Under the pieces are notes generated by a model that had not been told where the DNA came from, did no database searches, and was given only the letters and a program-made list of their open reading frames with translations. 64,000 nucleotides of DNA from assembly GCA_964605665.1 (NCBI GenBank), contig CAZSDP010000002.1:231283-295282 (forward strand), written 5' to 3'. Below, piece after piece: positions 16,492 through 25,756 of this stretch. Origin of the DNA: CAZSDP01 sp964605665. GTDB lineage: Bacteria > Planctomycetota > UBA8108 > UBA1146. Positions within the stretch are counted from its first letter, which is position 1. The number at the start of each line of letters is the position of its first letter. The translations under genes were made by a program, and so were the position numbers.

Positions 16492-18336
16492 ATGCTGGCA
16501 CTTTGCCTCAGGACGTCTGCTGTCCTATTTGTATTCTGTTTGCTGATGTCGCCCGCTGGGGCGCAAAACCCCGATGTTCAGCTCAGCCTGGCTGGACCGG
16601 CGAACGTCTCTGGCTCTGAGACATTCCCGGTGAGCATCAACTTCGACAACCAAACGACGAACGTCGTATCTGGTTGGTCCTTCGGAGTCTGCCACGATGC
16701 GGCAGTCTTCACCTTGGATAGTGTTTCCGCGGGATCAACGACCTCCGGATTCAACAGCGGAGCGGGCCCCGACTTCATGAACTTGGCCATTCATGAAGGT
16801 GCTGGTTTTACCCAAGGAGTGGTGATCTGCTTCGCGGGTTGCGAGACGATCCCTGCGGGGACTGCGAATGCCGAGCTCGCGATGGTGAATTACACCGCGA
16901 TCCAAACGCCGGTCGAGCCAGATCCAGCCGTCGCTTCACAGATTGCTTTCTGCAGCTCTCTCGGATCTCCTCCGATTTCCTGCGTGGCCACGATCAGCGG
17001 AGCTTCCGTTGCTCCGACTCTGAATGATCTCGACGTCCAAATCGAGCCAGAACCCTTGATCAATCCGAACTACGTCATGAGCTTTGACGCTCCGGTGCTC
17101 GTCCAGACCTCCGAAGCGTTCTCCACTCGGGTTCTTCTTGATAACAACGGCAACGACGTCGCGGGCTGGTCCTACGGTGTCTGTTTCAATCCACAGGAAC
17201 TTCAACTCGACTCGATTCAAAATGGAAATGCTCCTTTGACCCTCAAGCAGGGCCAGCAGGTCGATTTTGTTGAGAACCAACAGCATCCGAACGGCGCAAC
17301 TTTTGGCGTGGTCGTCTGCTTCACCATGTGCGCAACTCTTCCAGCTGGAACGCTCGGCGCTGAGTTGAACGTCCTCGACTTCACTGCGCTTTCTGATCCT
17401 GACCCCGCTGGGCCGCCGGTCCCTTCGGTCTTGGAGTTCTGTGACACCCTAGGTGTTCCTCCGATTCGTACTGTCGTGACCGTCGCTGGCGCATCGCTCT
17501 TCCCCACGACCCACCCCGCTACGATCGAAATCGAGGGAGTTCCTCCAACCAATCTTCAGTACTCGGTTGATCCGATTCCTTCCCGTTTCTTTGTTCCGAG
17601 CAATCCGGTCGATGCCGCCTTCTCTGCGACGATTCGGATCGAGCAATCCGGTACCGACGCTCCTCTGATGACTCAGGGCTTCTCGATGGGGCTCGCGCAC
17701 GATCCGACGATGTTGCAGGCTCTTGCGGTGAATCCCGGCGATGCTTTGACCGCCTTGCCAAACGGAGCTGCTGACTTCTTCGTCACCATGATTCAGCCGG
17801 ATGGTTGGACTGCTGCGGTGGTCTATGCAACCGACATGGTTCAGACGATTGCCTTCTCCCCGAGCCAAGCGGTTTTGACGGTCGACTACACAACGGTCGC
17901 TCCTGGGTTTGCTGGCGTGAATGAGCCTCAGGCGATTCCTCTGACCTGGACCAACACTCTTGGATCTCCTCCCGTCGAAAACGTCGTCGTCATCGCTGAC
18001 GGTACTGGGAATTTCCCCAATCTCATCGACGGAGTCGTCCCGATGGAACCCCAGTTTGCTGGAGGATTCATGCGCGGCGATGCCAACGGTGACGGAGTGG
18101 TGCAGATCACCGACGCGGTTTTCATTCTCGCTGATCTCTTCCAAGGTGGACCGACGACCCGAAACATCTGTTTCGCGGCGAACGACGTGAACTCCGATAG
18201 CATGGTTCACCTCGCCGACCCGATCTTCTTGCTGAACTTCATTTTCGCGGCAGGTCCCGCTCCTTCTGCTCCTTACCCGGAGTGTGGTGTGACCACGATT
18301 GCCGACTGTCAGCTGCCCGGTTTCTGTACTCCATAA
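16492..18336 (+). CDS. Secreted repeat protein with dockerin-like C-terminus
   Basis: This 614-residue exported protein has a signal peptide ending at SPAGAQ (residues about 1-24). Three related beta-rich domains of about 170-190 residues follow. Each begins with sequences such as VSGSETFPVSINFDN and contains GWSFGVCHD- or GWSYGVCFN-type motifs. They resemble cohesin-like folds. The C-terminal 85 residues hold two EF-hand-like units, GDANGDGVVQITDAVFIL and NDVNSDSMVHLADPIFLL, like dockerin type I repeats found in planctomycete secreted proteins. The ATG at 16492 is preferred over an in-frame GTG nine bases upstream because of GAAAGGG spacing. Role: probably an extracellular or cell-surface assembly protein. 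Ligand unknown. Confidence 0.8.
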   Translation: MLALCLRTSAVLFVFCLLMSPAGAQNPDVQLSLAGPANVSGSETFPVSINFDNQTTNVVSGWSFGVCHDAAVFTLDSVSAGSTTSGFNSGAGPDFMNLAIHEGAGFTQGVVICFAGCETIPAGTANAELAMVNYTAIQTPVEPDPAVASQIAFCSSLGSPPISCVATISGASVAPTLNDLDVQIEPEPLINPNYVMSFDAPVLVQTSEAFSTRVLLDNNGNDVAGWSYGVCFNPQELQLDSIQNGNAPLTLKQGQQVDFVENQQHPNGATFGVVVCFTMCATLPAGTLGAELNVLDFTALSDPDPAGPPVPSVLEFCDTLGVPPIRTVVTVAGASLFPTTHPATIEIEGVPPTNLQYSVDPIPSRFFVPSNPVDAAFSATIRIEQSGTDAPLMTQGFSMGLAHDPTMLQALAVNPGDALTALPNGAADFFVTMIQPDGWTAAVVYATDMVQTIAFSPSQAVLTVDYTTVAPGFAGVNEPQAIPLTWTNTLGSPPVENVVVIADGTGNFPNLIDGVVPMEPQFAGGFMRGDANGDGVVQITDAVFILADLFQGGPTTRNICFAANDVNSDSMVHLADPIFLLNFIFAAGPAPSAPYPECGVTTIADCQLPGFCTP

Positions 18337-18369
18337 GTGGAGCCGATCAGCATAAGGTTGCCTTTCGAA

Positions 18370-18413
18370 CGCGGAGGGAGTCGATTGTCGCCTCCCTCCG
18401 CGTTTTTTTTTTT
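18370..18413 (+). terminator. Strong intrinsic terminator
   Basis: A perfect 11-bp stem (CGCGGAGGGAG and its complement) is followed by eleven T residues, 34 bases after the stop of the secreted protein gene. Confidence 0.95.
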
Positions 18414-18425
18414 GATGGATTGCTT

Positions 18426-21400
18426 TTAGGAGCTTCTAGCAGGCCGATTCCATACTGAGATTCGTTTTGCAGTGACCGAGATCGAACCATGTTGTTGCTG
18501 GATGGTTCCGTCGATTTGCACTGGACCATTTAGGAAGAGAATCGGTATCGCTCGGCGCCAAACCTCGGGGAAAAGAACGACTTCTGCTGTCCCCGTCTCA
18601 TCTTCCAAAGTGAGAAATCCCATCGGCTTTCCTTGGGTGGTGCGATGGCGACGAGAAGCGATCCGAATTCCCGCGATGCGAATCGATTGCCCGGAGGTTC
18701 TTTGTGAAATCTCTGCCAATGGAATGCAGCCTTCTTCTCGGCAGCGAAGGTGATGCTGTCGCATCGGATGGAAGCTGATGCCTGCTCCGATGAGGCGAAG
18801 TTCTTCGGTGAGCTTACGTTCGGGGGGAAGATCACCGAGTTCCGGGGTGATTCCATCTGAGGAGAGAAGCTCCGGCATCGACATGTTTCCTGGAGAGGTC
18901 ATCTTTCGATCTTTGCGGCCGGTGTGAAGCCGCCAGAGTAGCTCTGGTCGTGGTCGTGCGAAGATATCGCATGCTCCTACCAATGCCAGATCGTCGAGTT
19001 CTGTTTGAGAGGCGCGTGTGCGTTGCTTGAGATCTTCGATCGAAGAGAAGGGGCGTAGGTGGTGAATCGCCTCAATGGTGCGCTGGGTGAGCCCTTTGAT
19101 CGCTCTGAGCGAGATGCGAATTCCTTCCGGTTCGAGTTCGAAATTCTTTTGTGAGCGTTCGATACAGGGGAGAAGAAGAGGGACCCCTAGCCGTCGGCTT
19201 TCTGCGACGAAGGCAGAGAAGGGATACATCCCAGCGTGATGGCGAAAGAGCGCGCAGAGGAATTCCCGAGGATAGTGCGCCTTGAGATAGGCTGAACGCC
19301 AGGCCAAAAGACCGTAACTCGCAGCATGAGCTTTGTTGAAGGAATAGCGGCCAAAGCGACGTAGATGCCGCCATACCTCTCGAGCCTCACTCGCCGGTAT
19401 ACCGTTCTTGATGGCTCGCTCGATGAAGTGGTCTTCGAGTTTTTGCTCACCTGCGGTGTCATCGAGATGGATCACTTTTTTTAACGCGCGACGAAGGAGA
19501 TCGCCCTCAGCGAGAGTGATGCCGGTGATCCGAGCAGCGGTATGAATCACATCCTCTTCGTACAAGAGCAATCCTTGCTGATCGATGAAGAGATCGAAGA
19601 GTTTCGGATGGAGCGGATCGTTCGATTCTTCTCCACGTGCACGATGAATGAATCGCTCTTTCATTCCCCCTTCTGAGGGTCCAGGACGGACTAGAGCGAT
19701 GGCATGGATCGTTTCTGCACAGTTCTTCGTATCAAGACGTTGTAGGAGAGAACGCATCGCAGGACTCTCCAACTGAAAGCAACCGAGAGTGCGGCCTTCA
19801 CGGACGAGATTCGCCGTTTTTTCATCGGTTTCGGGAATTGCGTCGATTTCAAAAGGGACTCCACGACCTTCGGTGAGACGATCACGAACTTCTCCGATTT
19901 CAGAGATACAGCGGTTTCCGAGAAGATCGATCTTCACCAATCCCGTGGCTTCGACCGAATACATGTCGAGTTGAGTGACGATGATCCCTTTTGACGCTCG
20001 TTCGAGCGAAACGTGTTGATCGATCGGTCGGTCAGAGATGCAAATTCCACCGGGATGGATCGAAAGATGATGGGGTGAACCCCGCAGCGCCTCTGCTTCG
20101 CTGAGAAGTCGTTCCCGTTCTTCTCGGGGTAGGCCGAGGCCGCCGAAAGCTTCGTCATTGCGCAGCAATTCGGGGATTGTTGTTTTGTCACGATGGGGGA
20201 GTCGTCGCGAGATGCGGTCGATTTCATCGGGGGCGACACCGAAGGCGCGTGCAACCTCTCGAAATGCTGATCGCGGTTGCAGAGTCGAGTGAGTGGAGAT
20301 CATCGCCACACGGTCGTGACCGTAACGCTGATAGACCCACTCGATCACACGATCGCGGCCGATCCAGCAAAGATCGATGTCGATGTCGGGGAGGTCAGAG
20401 CGCCCTGCGTGGAGGAATCTTTCAAAGGTCAGTCGGTGTCGGAGTGGATCGACTTGAGTGATTCCGAGCGCATAGCTGACGATCGATGCGGCTCCTGAAC
20501 CACGCCCTGCACACTCGATACCGAATTCTCGCGCTTTGGCAACGATGTCGCCAACGACGAGAAAGTACTCAACGAACCCCATCGATTCGATCACCCCCAG
20601 CTCGCGCGCGAGACGTTCGACTGCTGCATGCGGCACACTCCGATAACGCCAGCGCAGTCCGCGGTGACAACGTTCGTAGAGTTCTCCGAAGGGAGTGACT
20701 CCGTTCGGTAGAGGGAAAGGTGGAAAGATCGGGGTGGAGCGTTCAAAGCGAAAGCGACAGCGCTCCGCTCGTCGAGCTGCAGCGCGCAACGATTCTGGAA
20801 CATCGCGATGGAGGTCGCTCCACTGCGCACGAGTGGGCATCGCCGCCATCGGAGGGTCGAGTGGTTGATTGGCGACACGTCGTACCGTGGAGAGAGTTCG
20901 CATCGCTTCCAAGAGATGGGTGCGAAATGGTTGTGATCGCTCGGGCCAGCCGATCATTGCTCCGGCGACCAGATCGAGTCGGAGTGTCTCTGCGGCATCG
21001 CGGATCTTGCGTTCACGAGCGGGATCGATAAGAGGTCGACCGAGCAGCAGACCGAGGTGCCGATTCGCTCGAGAGCCGAGCTGTTTGCTGAGGGCCTCGG
21101 CGAGTGGCGGAGATTCTGTCAGGAACTGGAGACCGGTTGCGCACTCGGCTGCGGTGGAGACCAAATCGAATCGGGGTGCAGATCGATCACCGGGGTGTTG
21201 ACGAGGTCCATCCGGTTCGGCGAGCTTACGTCGCGAGATGAGCCGGCAGAGATTCGACCAACCGCGGCGGTCTTCGACCAGGGCGAGCAAAGTGGGAGAG
21301 GGGCCGCGTCGAGATCGCGTTCCAGCTTGTGGGAGTCCGCCGTCGATTTCGGCTCCGACGATCGATCGAATACCGAGGGCATCTCCAGCGCGTTGGGCGT

Positions 21401-21653
21401 TTACGGCGCCGTAGAGGGCGTTGCGATCGCAGACGCAAAACGCTTCGAAACCGCGTTGCCGAGCTGCGTTGGCGAGCTCTTCGATGGTCGCTGCCCCTCG
21501 CAAGAGGGAAGCGCGGCTCCGCAACGGCATCGCGATCGCGGATCCCTCTCGGTCGGGGCTTCTCAGCGTCGCTCTTTTCTGGGCGGTCCTGTTCCGCACG
21601 GTCTTGTTTCGTGCGGTCTTGTTTTGTGCAGGCGTGAATTCTTCGGGAGCCAT
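18426..21653 (-). CDS. dnaE2: DnaE2-type DNA polymerase III alpha subunit
   Basis: This C-family DNA polymerase has 1075 residues. The polymerase core contains GRGSGAASIVSYALGI near residue 385 and the catalytic Asp motif PDIDID at about 422-427. A C-terminal OB domain carries MGFLTLEDETG. The N-terminal PHP domain is degenerate: LRSRASLLRG replaces the usual HxH-containing start, and CDRNALYG replaces TDHDGLYG. Metal-dependent proofreading is therefore unlikely. The ATG at 21653 has GGAGG nine bases upstream; the ATG at 21662 abuts the same site and is less likely. A perfect LexA-type palindrome lies just upstream. Together these point to an SOS-induced error-prone polymerase. Residues 11-27 are a short repeat of the form RNKT. 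Confidence 0.82.
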   Translation of the reverse strand: MAPEEFTPAQNKTARNKTVRNRTAQKRATLRSPDREGSAIAMPLRSRASLLRGAATIEELANAARQRGFEAFCVCDRNALYGAVNAQRAGDALGIRSIVGAEIDGGLPQAGTRSRRGPSPTLLALVEDRRGWSNLCRLISRRKLAEPDGPRQHPGDRSAPRFDLVSTAAECATGLQFLTESPPLAEALSKQLGSRANRHLGLLLGRPLIDPARERKIRDAAETLRLDLVAGAMIGWPERSQPFRTHLLEAMRTLSTVRRVANQPLDPPMAAMPTRAQWSDLHRDVPESLRAAARRAERCRFRFERSTPIFPPFPLPNGVTPFGELYERCHRGLRWRYRSVPHAAVERLARELGVIESMGFVEYFLVVGDIVAKAREFGIECAGRGSGAASIVSYALGITQVDPLRHRLTFERFLHAGRSDLPDIDIDLCWIGRDRVIEWVYQRYGHDRVAMISTHSTLQPRSAFREVARAFGVAPDEIDRISRRLPHRDKTTIPELLRNDEAFGGLGLPREERERLLSEAEALRGSPHHLSIHPGGICISDRPIDQHVSLERASKGIIVTQLDMYSVEATGLVKIDLLGNRCISEIGEVRDRLTEGRGVPFEIDAIPETDEKTANLVREGRTLGCFQLESPAMRSLLQRLDTKNCAETIHAIALVRPGPSEGGMKERFIHRARGEESNDPLHPKLFDLFIDQQGLLLYEEDVIHTAARITGITLAEGDLLRRALKKVIHLDDTAGEQKLEDHFIERAIKNGIPASEAREVWRHLRRFGRYSFNKAHAASYGLLAWRSAYLKAHYPREFLCALFRHHAGMYPFSAFVAESRRLGVPLLLPCIERSQKNFELEPEGIRISLRAIKGLTQRTIEAIHHLRPFSSIEDLKQRTRASQTELDDLALVGACDIFARPRPELLWRLHTGRKDRKMTSPGNMSMPELLSSDGITPELGDLPPERKLTEELRLIGAGISFHPMRQHHLRCREEGCIPLAEISQRTSGQSIRIAGIRIASRRHRTTQGKPMGFLTLEDETGTAEVVLFPEVWRRAIPILFLNGPVQIDGTIQQQHGSISVTAKRISVWNRPARSS
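21585..21629. repeat. Three in-frame 15-bp tandem repeats in the dnaE2 5' end
   Basis: GGTCNTGTTYYGYGC-like units start at 21585, 21600 and 21615 and encode a five-residue repeat of the form [RQ]N[KR]T[AV] in the N-terminal tail of the polymerase. Confidence 0.8.
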
Positions 21654-21681
21654 CTTCTTCATCCTCCGAACCTCGCGCGAA

Positions 21682-21707
21682 GCATAGCGAACAAATGTTC
21701 GCTATGC
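21682..21707. promoter_or_regulatory. LexA (SOS) box upstream of dnaE2
   Basis: The perfect palindrome GCATAGCGAACA-AA-TGTTCGCTATGC contains CGAACAAATGTTCG, matching the Gram-positive type LexA operator (GAAC-N4-GTTC). It lies 28 bases before the chosen dnaE2 start, where it would overlap the promoter. Confidence 0.9.
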
Positions 21708-22040
21708 TAGGGTGTCGCTCTCTTCCGAGGGAGGGCGCTTTGTGGGGTGAGTGTTGGGAGAGGCGCAGAAGGAATTGGGAGGGGACCGAAGGAGGAATAG
21801 AGAGATCGTCATCGATCGACTCACAGTCTCCAGCGAAGGGGCAGTGGAAGGGGAAATGACGCCCAGAATCGCACGATTGTTGTGATGGGTTGTGGGCGGG
21901 GATTCCAGAGTGAAGGCAAAGAGCGAGGAGAAAGTGAATTCCTCGCGGCCTCGAGCCGAAAAGGTCAGAATAGGGATCCGGGTGTGCGATCTTTCCCATC
22001 ATTGACCGATGGGGGCGCCCTCAAACTTGAAAGGGAACCG
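21708..22040. other. Intergenic region between dnaE2 and rocD
   Basis: No gene is supported. The plus strand is purine-rich (many GGAG and GAAGG runs). It should hold the rocD promoter, but no clear hexamers were seen. Confidence 0.4.
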
Positions 22041-23261
22041 ATGCCTGAGACGCGGACCGATGCCGCGCGCTGGATTGCTCTCGAAGATGAGTGGTCCGCC
22101 CATAACTACCATCCGCTCGACGTGGTCATCGCTCGAGGTGAGGGAGTCTGGGTCTGGGATGTCGAGGGTAACAAGTACCTCGACTTTCTCGCCGCATATT
22201 CAGCATTGAATCAAGGTTACTCCCATCCCCGGATCATCGAGGCGCTCACCGAACAGGCGAAGGCGTTAGCGCTCACCTCTCGCGCATTCCGCAACGATCG
22301 GTTTGGGCCATTTTGTCAGAAGCTCTCGAATCTTCTCGGCTACGACAAGACGCTGATGATGAACACCGGAGCGGAAGCGGTGGAGACCTCGATCAAAGCA
22401 TGTCGCCGTTGGGGTTATCGGGTGAAAGGTGTCCCCGAAAATCAGGCGGAGATCATCGTCTTTGACGGAAACTTCCACGGTCGCACGACGACGATTGTCA
22501 GCTTCTCTACCGATGAAGGTGCTCGTGGAGACTTCGGACCGTTCACTCCTGGCTTCAAGCTCGCTCCTTATGGAGATGTTGCAGGAACGGAAGCACTGTT
22601 CTCCGACAACACGGTGGCAGTGCTCGTCGAACCGATCCAGGGAGAAGGAGGAGTGGTGATTCCACCCTCAGATTTCCTCCCCGGGTTGCGAAAACTCTGT
22701 GACGAGAAGCGAGCGCTTCTGATCTGCGACGAGATCCAATCAGGGCTGGGGCGAGCGGGGCACCTCTTGGCGCACCGGTTGACCGGGATCCGCGCGGATG
22801 GGGTCACCATCGGCAAAGCGTTGTCGGGAGGGCTCTATCCGGTCTCAGCGTTCCTCGCCGATGACGAAGTGATGGATGTCTTCGATCCCGGAAGTCACGG
22901 GTCGACCTACGGAGGGAATCCTCTCGCATGCGCGGTGGCGGACGCTGCGATGGGGGTCTTGATCGACGACAAGTTGGTCGAACGGTCCGCAGAGCTCGGT
23001 GAGTATCTCGAAGAGCGTTTGCGAGCGATCGGCTCGAAAGCGGTCAAAGAAATACGAGTTGCGGGGCTTTGGGCAGGGATCGAGCTCCATCCCGAAGCGG
23101 GTGGAGCGCGCCAAGTTTCGGAGTCGTTGCGCAAGGAAGGGTTACTCTGCAAAGAGACCCACGTGCATACCTTGCGGTTGGCGCCACCGTTGGTGATCTC
23201 GAAGAAGGAACTCGACTGGGCGCTCGAACGACTGGAGAAGGTGTTGTTGGCGGTGGGTTGA
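22041..23261 (+). CDS. rocD: Ornithine aminotransferase
   Basis: This 406-residue class III PLP aminotransferase converts ornithine and 2-oxoglutarate to glutamate semialdehyde and glutamate in arginine catabolism. It shows NTGAEAVETSIKACRRWGY (about 108-126), typical of ornithine aminotransferase, then EPIQGEGG, ICDEIQSGLGR, and the PLP lysine in IGKALSGG (Lys259). STYGGNPLACAVA follows. Length matches the family. ATG 22041 is preceded by AAAGGGAA. A frame extends 159 bases upstream without family resemblance and is not accepted. It appears to be a single-gene transcript ending at the hairpin after the gene. Confidence 0.94.
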   Translation: MPETRTDAARWIALEDEWSAHNYHPLDVVIARGEGVWVWDVEGNKYLDFLAAYSALNQGYSHPRIIEALTEQAKALALTSRAFRNDRFGPFCQKLSNLLGYDKTLMMNTGAEAVETSIKACRRWGYRVKGVPENQAEIIVFDGNFHGRTTTIVSFSTDEGARGDFGPFTPGFKLAPYGDVAGTEALFSDNTVAVLVEPIQGEGGVVIPPSDFLPGLRKLCDEKRALLICDEIQSGLGRAGHLLAHRLTGIRADGVTIGKALSGGLYPVSAFLADDEVMDVFDPGSHGSTYGGNPLACAVADAAMGVLIDDKLVERSAELGEYLEERLRAIGSKAVKEIRVAGLWAGIELHPEAGGARQVSESLRKEGLLCKETHVHTLRLAPPLVISKKELDWALERLEKVLLAVG

Positions 23262-23289
23262 TCGCGCAGCTGATACTTTTGAGAGAGCC

Positions 23290-23330
23290 GAGAGGCCGTT
23301 CTTCCTCGACCGGGAAGAGCGGCCTCTCTC
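23290..23330 (+). terminator. Hairpin terminator after rocD
   Basis: A 9-bp stem GAGAGGCCG/CGGCCTCTC encloses a smaller CTTCC/GGAAG hairpin, 28 bases after the rocD stop. The tail (TCTCATC) is only moderately T-rich. Confidence 0.65.
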
Positions 23331-23582
23331 TCATCGAGGTGGACTTACGACCGAGAATCAGCACGCCGGAAGGGGTGGGGAGGATGAAGCCAGACTTGCG
23401 ATCTCCCTCTCTGAGACTGCCAGCGAGCGGAGTCCGTCGGCTCCGAATTCTTTGATAACATTTTTCGTAGCAAGAGCTTGCGTCGTCATTCAAACGTTGG
23501 TTTCATACGACTGTTTGAGCCCGTCCACCGATCTGGAGGGCTCTGGGTCACTCTTCGCAGCCTCTTGAGAGAGCGTCGTGAG
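23331..23582. other. Leader region of the efflux operon
   Basis: No gene is supported here. This is the expected site of the promoter and TetR-type operator of the operon that follows. I saw no perfect palindrome long enough to name as operator. Confidence 0.3.
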
Positions 23583-24254
23583 ATGGCGGACGAGACGAAG
23601 AACCGGATTCTCGACGCAGCTGAGGCGCTCTTTGCGTCAGGAGGGTTCGATGGAACCTCGCTGCGCAAGGTCACGGGGGTTGCCGAGGTCAATCTCGCGG
23701 CGGTGAATTACCACTTTGGGAACAAAGAAGGTCTGCTCCACGCCGTCTTGGCGAGGCGAATTGCCCCCGTCAATCAGGAGCGCTTGCAAATTCTCGACGC
23801 ACTAGAGGCAGAGGGTCAGGTACCTTCGCTCGAGGAGGTCACCCGAGCCTTTGTCCTACCCGCCCTCGATCGTCACTCCGATGAAAGAGGTCGCCTCTTC
23901 GCTCGGAGATTGCTCGGTCGTTTCTTTTCAGAACAAGGCTCCGAGTGGCTCCCCGTTTTCTTGGAGCAGTTCCGGGAGGTCAAAGAGCGATTTGGTCTCG
24001 CCTTTCACAATTGTCTTCCCCATCTGAGTGTGGTTGAAGTCGCCTGGCGAATGCACTTCGCCATCGGGGCGATGGCCCATGCGATGGCGGATGAGTGTCG
24101 CCTCGACGCTCTCTCGGGAGGTGCCTGCGATCCACGCGATGCCAAGACGCTGCGCAGTGAATTGGTCACTTTTATCGTCGGTGGCCTCAGCGCCCCCAGT
24201 CATTCCGGCGCGGCGCCGGAAGAGACAACTCCTCCAGCGGGTGAAGAGGAGTGA
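23583..24254 (+). CDS. TetR-family transcriptional regulator
   Basis: This 223-residue regulator has an N-terminal TetR helix-turn-helix: RILDAAEALFASGGFDGTSL, followed by VAEVNLAAVNYHFGNKEGLL at about residues 33-52. The C-terminal helical domain is a ligand pocket of unknown specificity and ends in an acidic Pro-rich tail. The ATG at 23583 has a poor ribosome site, but it begins exactly where TetR proteins begin. Its stop overlaps the start of the efflux outer-membrane gene (TGATG), so it is the first gene of the pump operon and probably represses it. Confidence 0.88.
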   Translation: MADETKNRILDAAEALFASGGFDGTSLRKVTGVAEVNLAAVNYHFGNKEGLLHAVLARRIAPVNQERLQILDALEAEGQVPSLEEVTRAFVLPALDRHSDERGRLFARRLLGRFFSEQGSEWLPVFLEQFREVKERFGLAFHNCLPHLSVVEVAWRMHFAIGAMAHAMADECRLDALSGGACDPRDAKTLRSELVTFIVGGLSAPSHSGAAPEETTPPAGEEE

Positions 24255-25756
24255 TGTTGAAGAGTGTCATTTTCGCCTCTGCGTTACTCCTGCTGTCTGG
24301 GATCTCCGCCGGTTGCGCGAGTCCATCAGAAGAAGTCTCACTGGATCGACGGGGAGGGGAACTCGTTTCTCCGCCAGGCGATTGGGTCGCCATCGAGGGA
24401 GCGTCTTCGACCTCGCAGCCGGACGATTCGCAGGACTCTCTCTGGTGGGAGCACTTTCAGGACGAGAAACTCGATGCTCTGATCGAAGAGGCGTTTCGTT
24501 CGCAGCCCGATCTGCAGATCGCCGCTGCTCGGGTCTTGGCTGCCGCCGCCGAGCTAGATGATGCGTCCGCAGCGCGCTGGCCAGCGATCGGGTTCTCGAC
24601 CTCTGCAGGTCGCCAGAGGCAGAATTTTCTCGGCATCGATTTGCCGGGGACAGACGAGGTGATTTCGAGCACCACGACCGCGCTGGGAGCGAGTCTCTCG
24701 GTGAACTGGGAGGTCGATCTTTGGGGTAAGCTTGCGGCGGGAGAAGCGGTCTCATACGGACGAGCTCTCGCGGCGGTTGCCGATTCTGATGCGCTTCGCC
24801 TCTCTCTCTCTGGCCAGGTGGCGATCGCTTGGTTCACGCTCATCGAAGCTCTGGAGCAACAAACTCTCGCCACCGAAATCAGAGATCGCTGGCTCGCAAC
24901 GGAGGAACGGGTCGGAGCTCGAGCGCGCGAAGGAATTCGACCACCCCTCGATCTGCGACTGGCACGATCGGAACGCGCGAGCGCCGAAGCAGACCTCACC
25001 GTCGCCAATCGACGAGCCGACGCGGCGAGGCGAGCTCTCGAGCTCCTCATCGGGCGCTATCCTGCTTCCGCGATCATCGGTCGGCAGAGTCTTCCCACTC
25101 TTCAGAGCAAGATTCCGGCGGAGATTCCCGCAACCGTCCTTCAAAGACGTCCCGATGTGGCGGCAGCGAAGGCGCGACTGCTCGCCGTGGACGCAGCCAG
25201 AGATCAAGCAGAAGCGGGGCTCTGGCCTTCGCTGACCTTGACCAGCAGCGGTGGTCAATTGAGCAGTCGTTTGAGAGACCTACTCGATGGCGACTTTACC
25301 GTCTGGTCTCTGGCAGCAAACCTGGTGGGGACGATCTTCGACCATGGAAGGCGACAAAGTGCGGTGGATGGCGCCGACGCACGACGGCGAGAAGAAGAGG
25401 CGAGGTTTGTTCGCATCACCCTCGATGCCTTCGCGGAAGTGGAGGCTGCCCTGCGCGATGAAGCCCACCTCGAAGAGCAAGAACTCCGGCTTCGTGAGTT
25501 GCTTGTTGAATCGCGAGGAGCGCGTGACTTGGCCACTTCAGAATACGCTCTCGGTCTGACCGATTTGCTGACCTTGCTCTCCGCCGAACGAGCAACTGCA
25601 AACGCGGAAAGCCGTGTTCTCACGATCGAGCGTGCGCGACTTGAAAATCGCGTTCGACTCTTGGTCTCACTGGGCGGAAGGACTCGGCTCGACGAGAGCA
25701 ATTCAGAAAGTTCGCCCGATTTCAAAACTCTCTTGAGTGAAAACGACACACCATGA
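24254..25756 (+). CDS. Outer-membrane efflux lipoprotein (TolC/NodT family)
   Basis: This 500-residue outer-membrane factor of a tripartite efflux pump has a lipoprotein signal ending at ISAGC (Cys21). Long helical coiled-coil stretches typical of the TolC tunnel follow, with NodT-family sequences: WWEHFQDEKLDALIEEA, VNWEVDLWGKL, and RRPDVAAAKARLLAVDAARDQAEAGLWPSL. Length is normal for the family. The start ATG overlaps the regulator stop codon, and the gene ends overlapping the adaptor start (ATGA). Confidence 0.92.
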   Translation: MLKSVIFASALLLLSGISAGCASPSEEVSLDRRGGELVSPPGDWVAIEGASSTSQPDDSQDSLWWEHFQDEKLDALIEEAFRSQPDLQIAAARVLAAAAELDDASAARWPAIGFSTSAGRQRQNFLGIDLPGTDEVISSTTTALGASLSVNWEVDLWGKLAAGEAVSYGRALAAVADSDALRLSLSGQVAIAWFTLIEALEQQTLATEIRDRWLATEERVGARAREGIRPPLDLRLARSERASAEADLTVANRRADAARRALELLIGRYPASAIIGRQSLPTLQSKIPAEIPATVLQRRPDVAAAKARLLAVDAARDQAEAGLWPSLTLTSSGGQLSSRLRDLLDGDFTVWSLAANLVGTIFDHGRRQSAVDGADARRREEEARFVRITLDAFAEVEAALRDEAHLEEQELRLRELLVESRGARDLATSEYALGLTDLLTLLSAERATANAESRVLTIERARLENRVRLLVSLGGRTRLDESNSESSPDFKTLLSENDTP

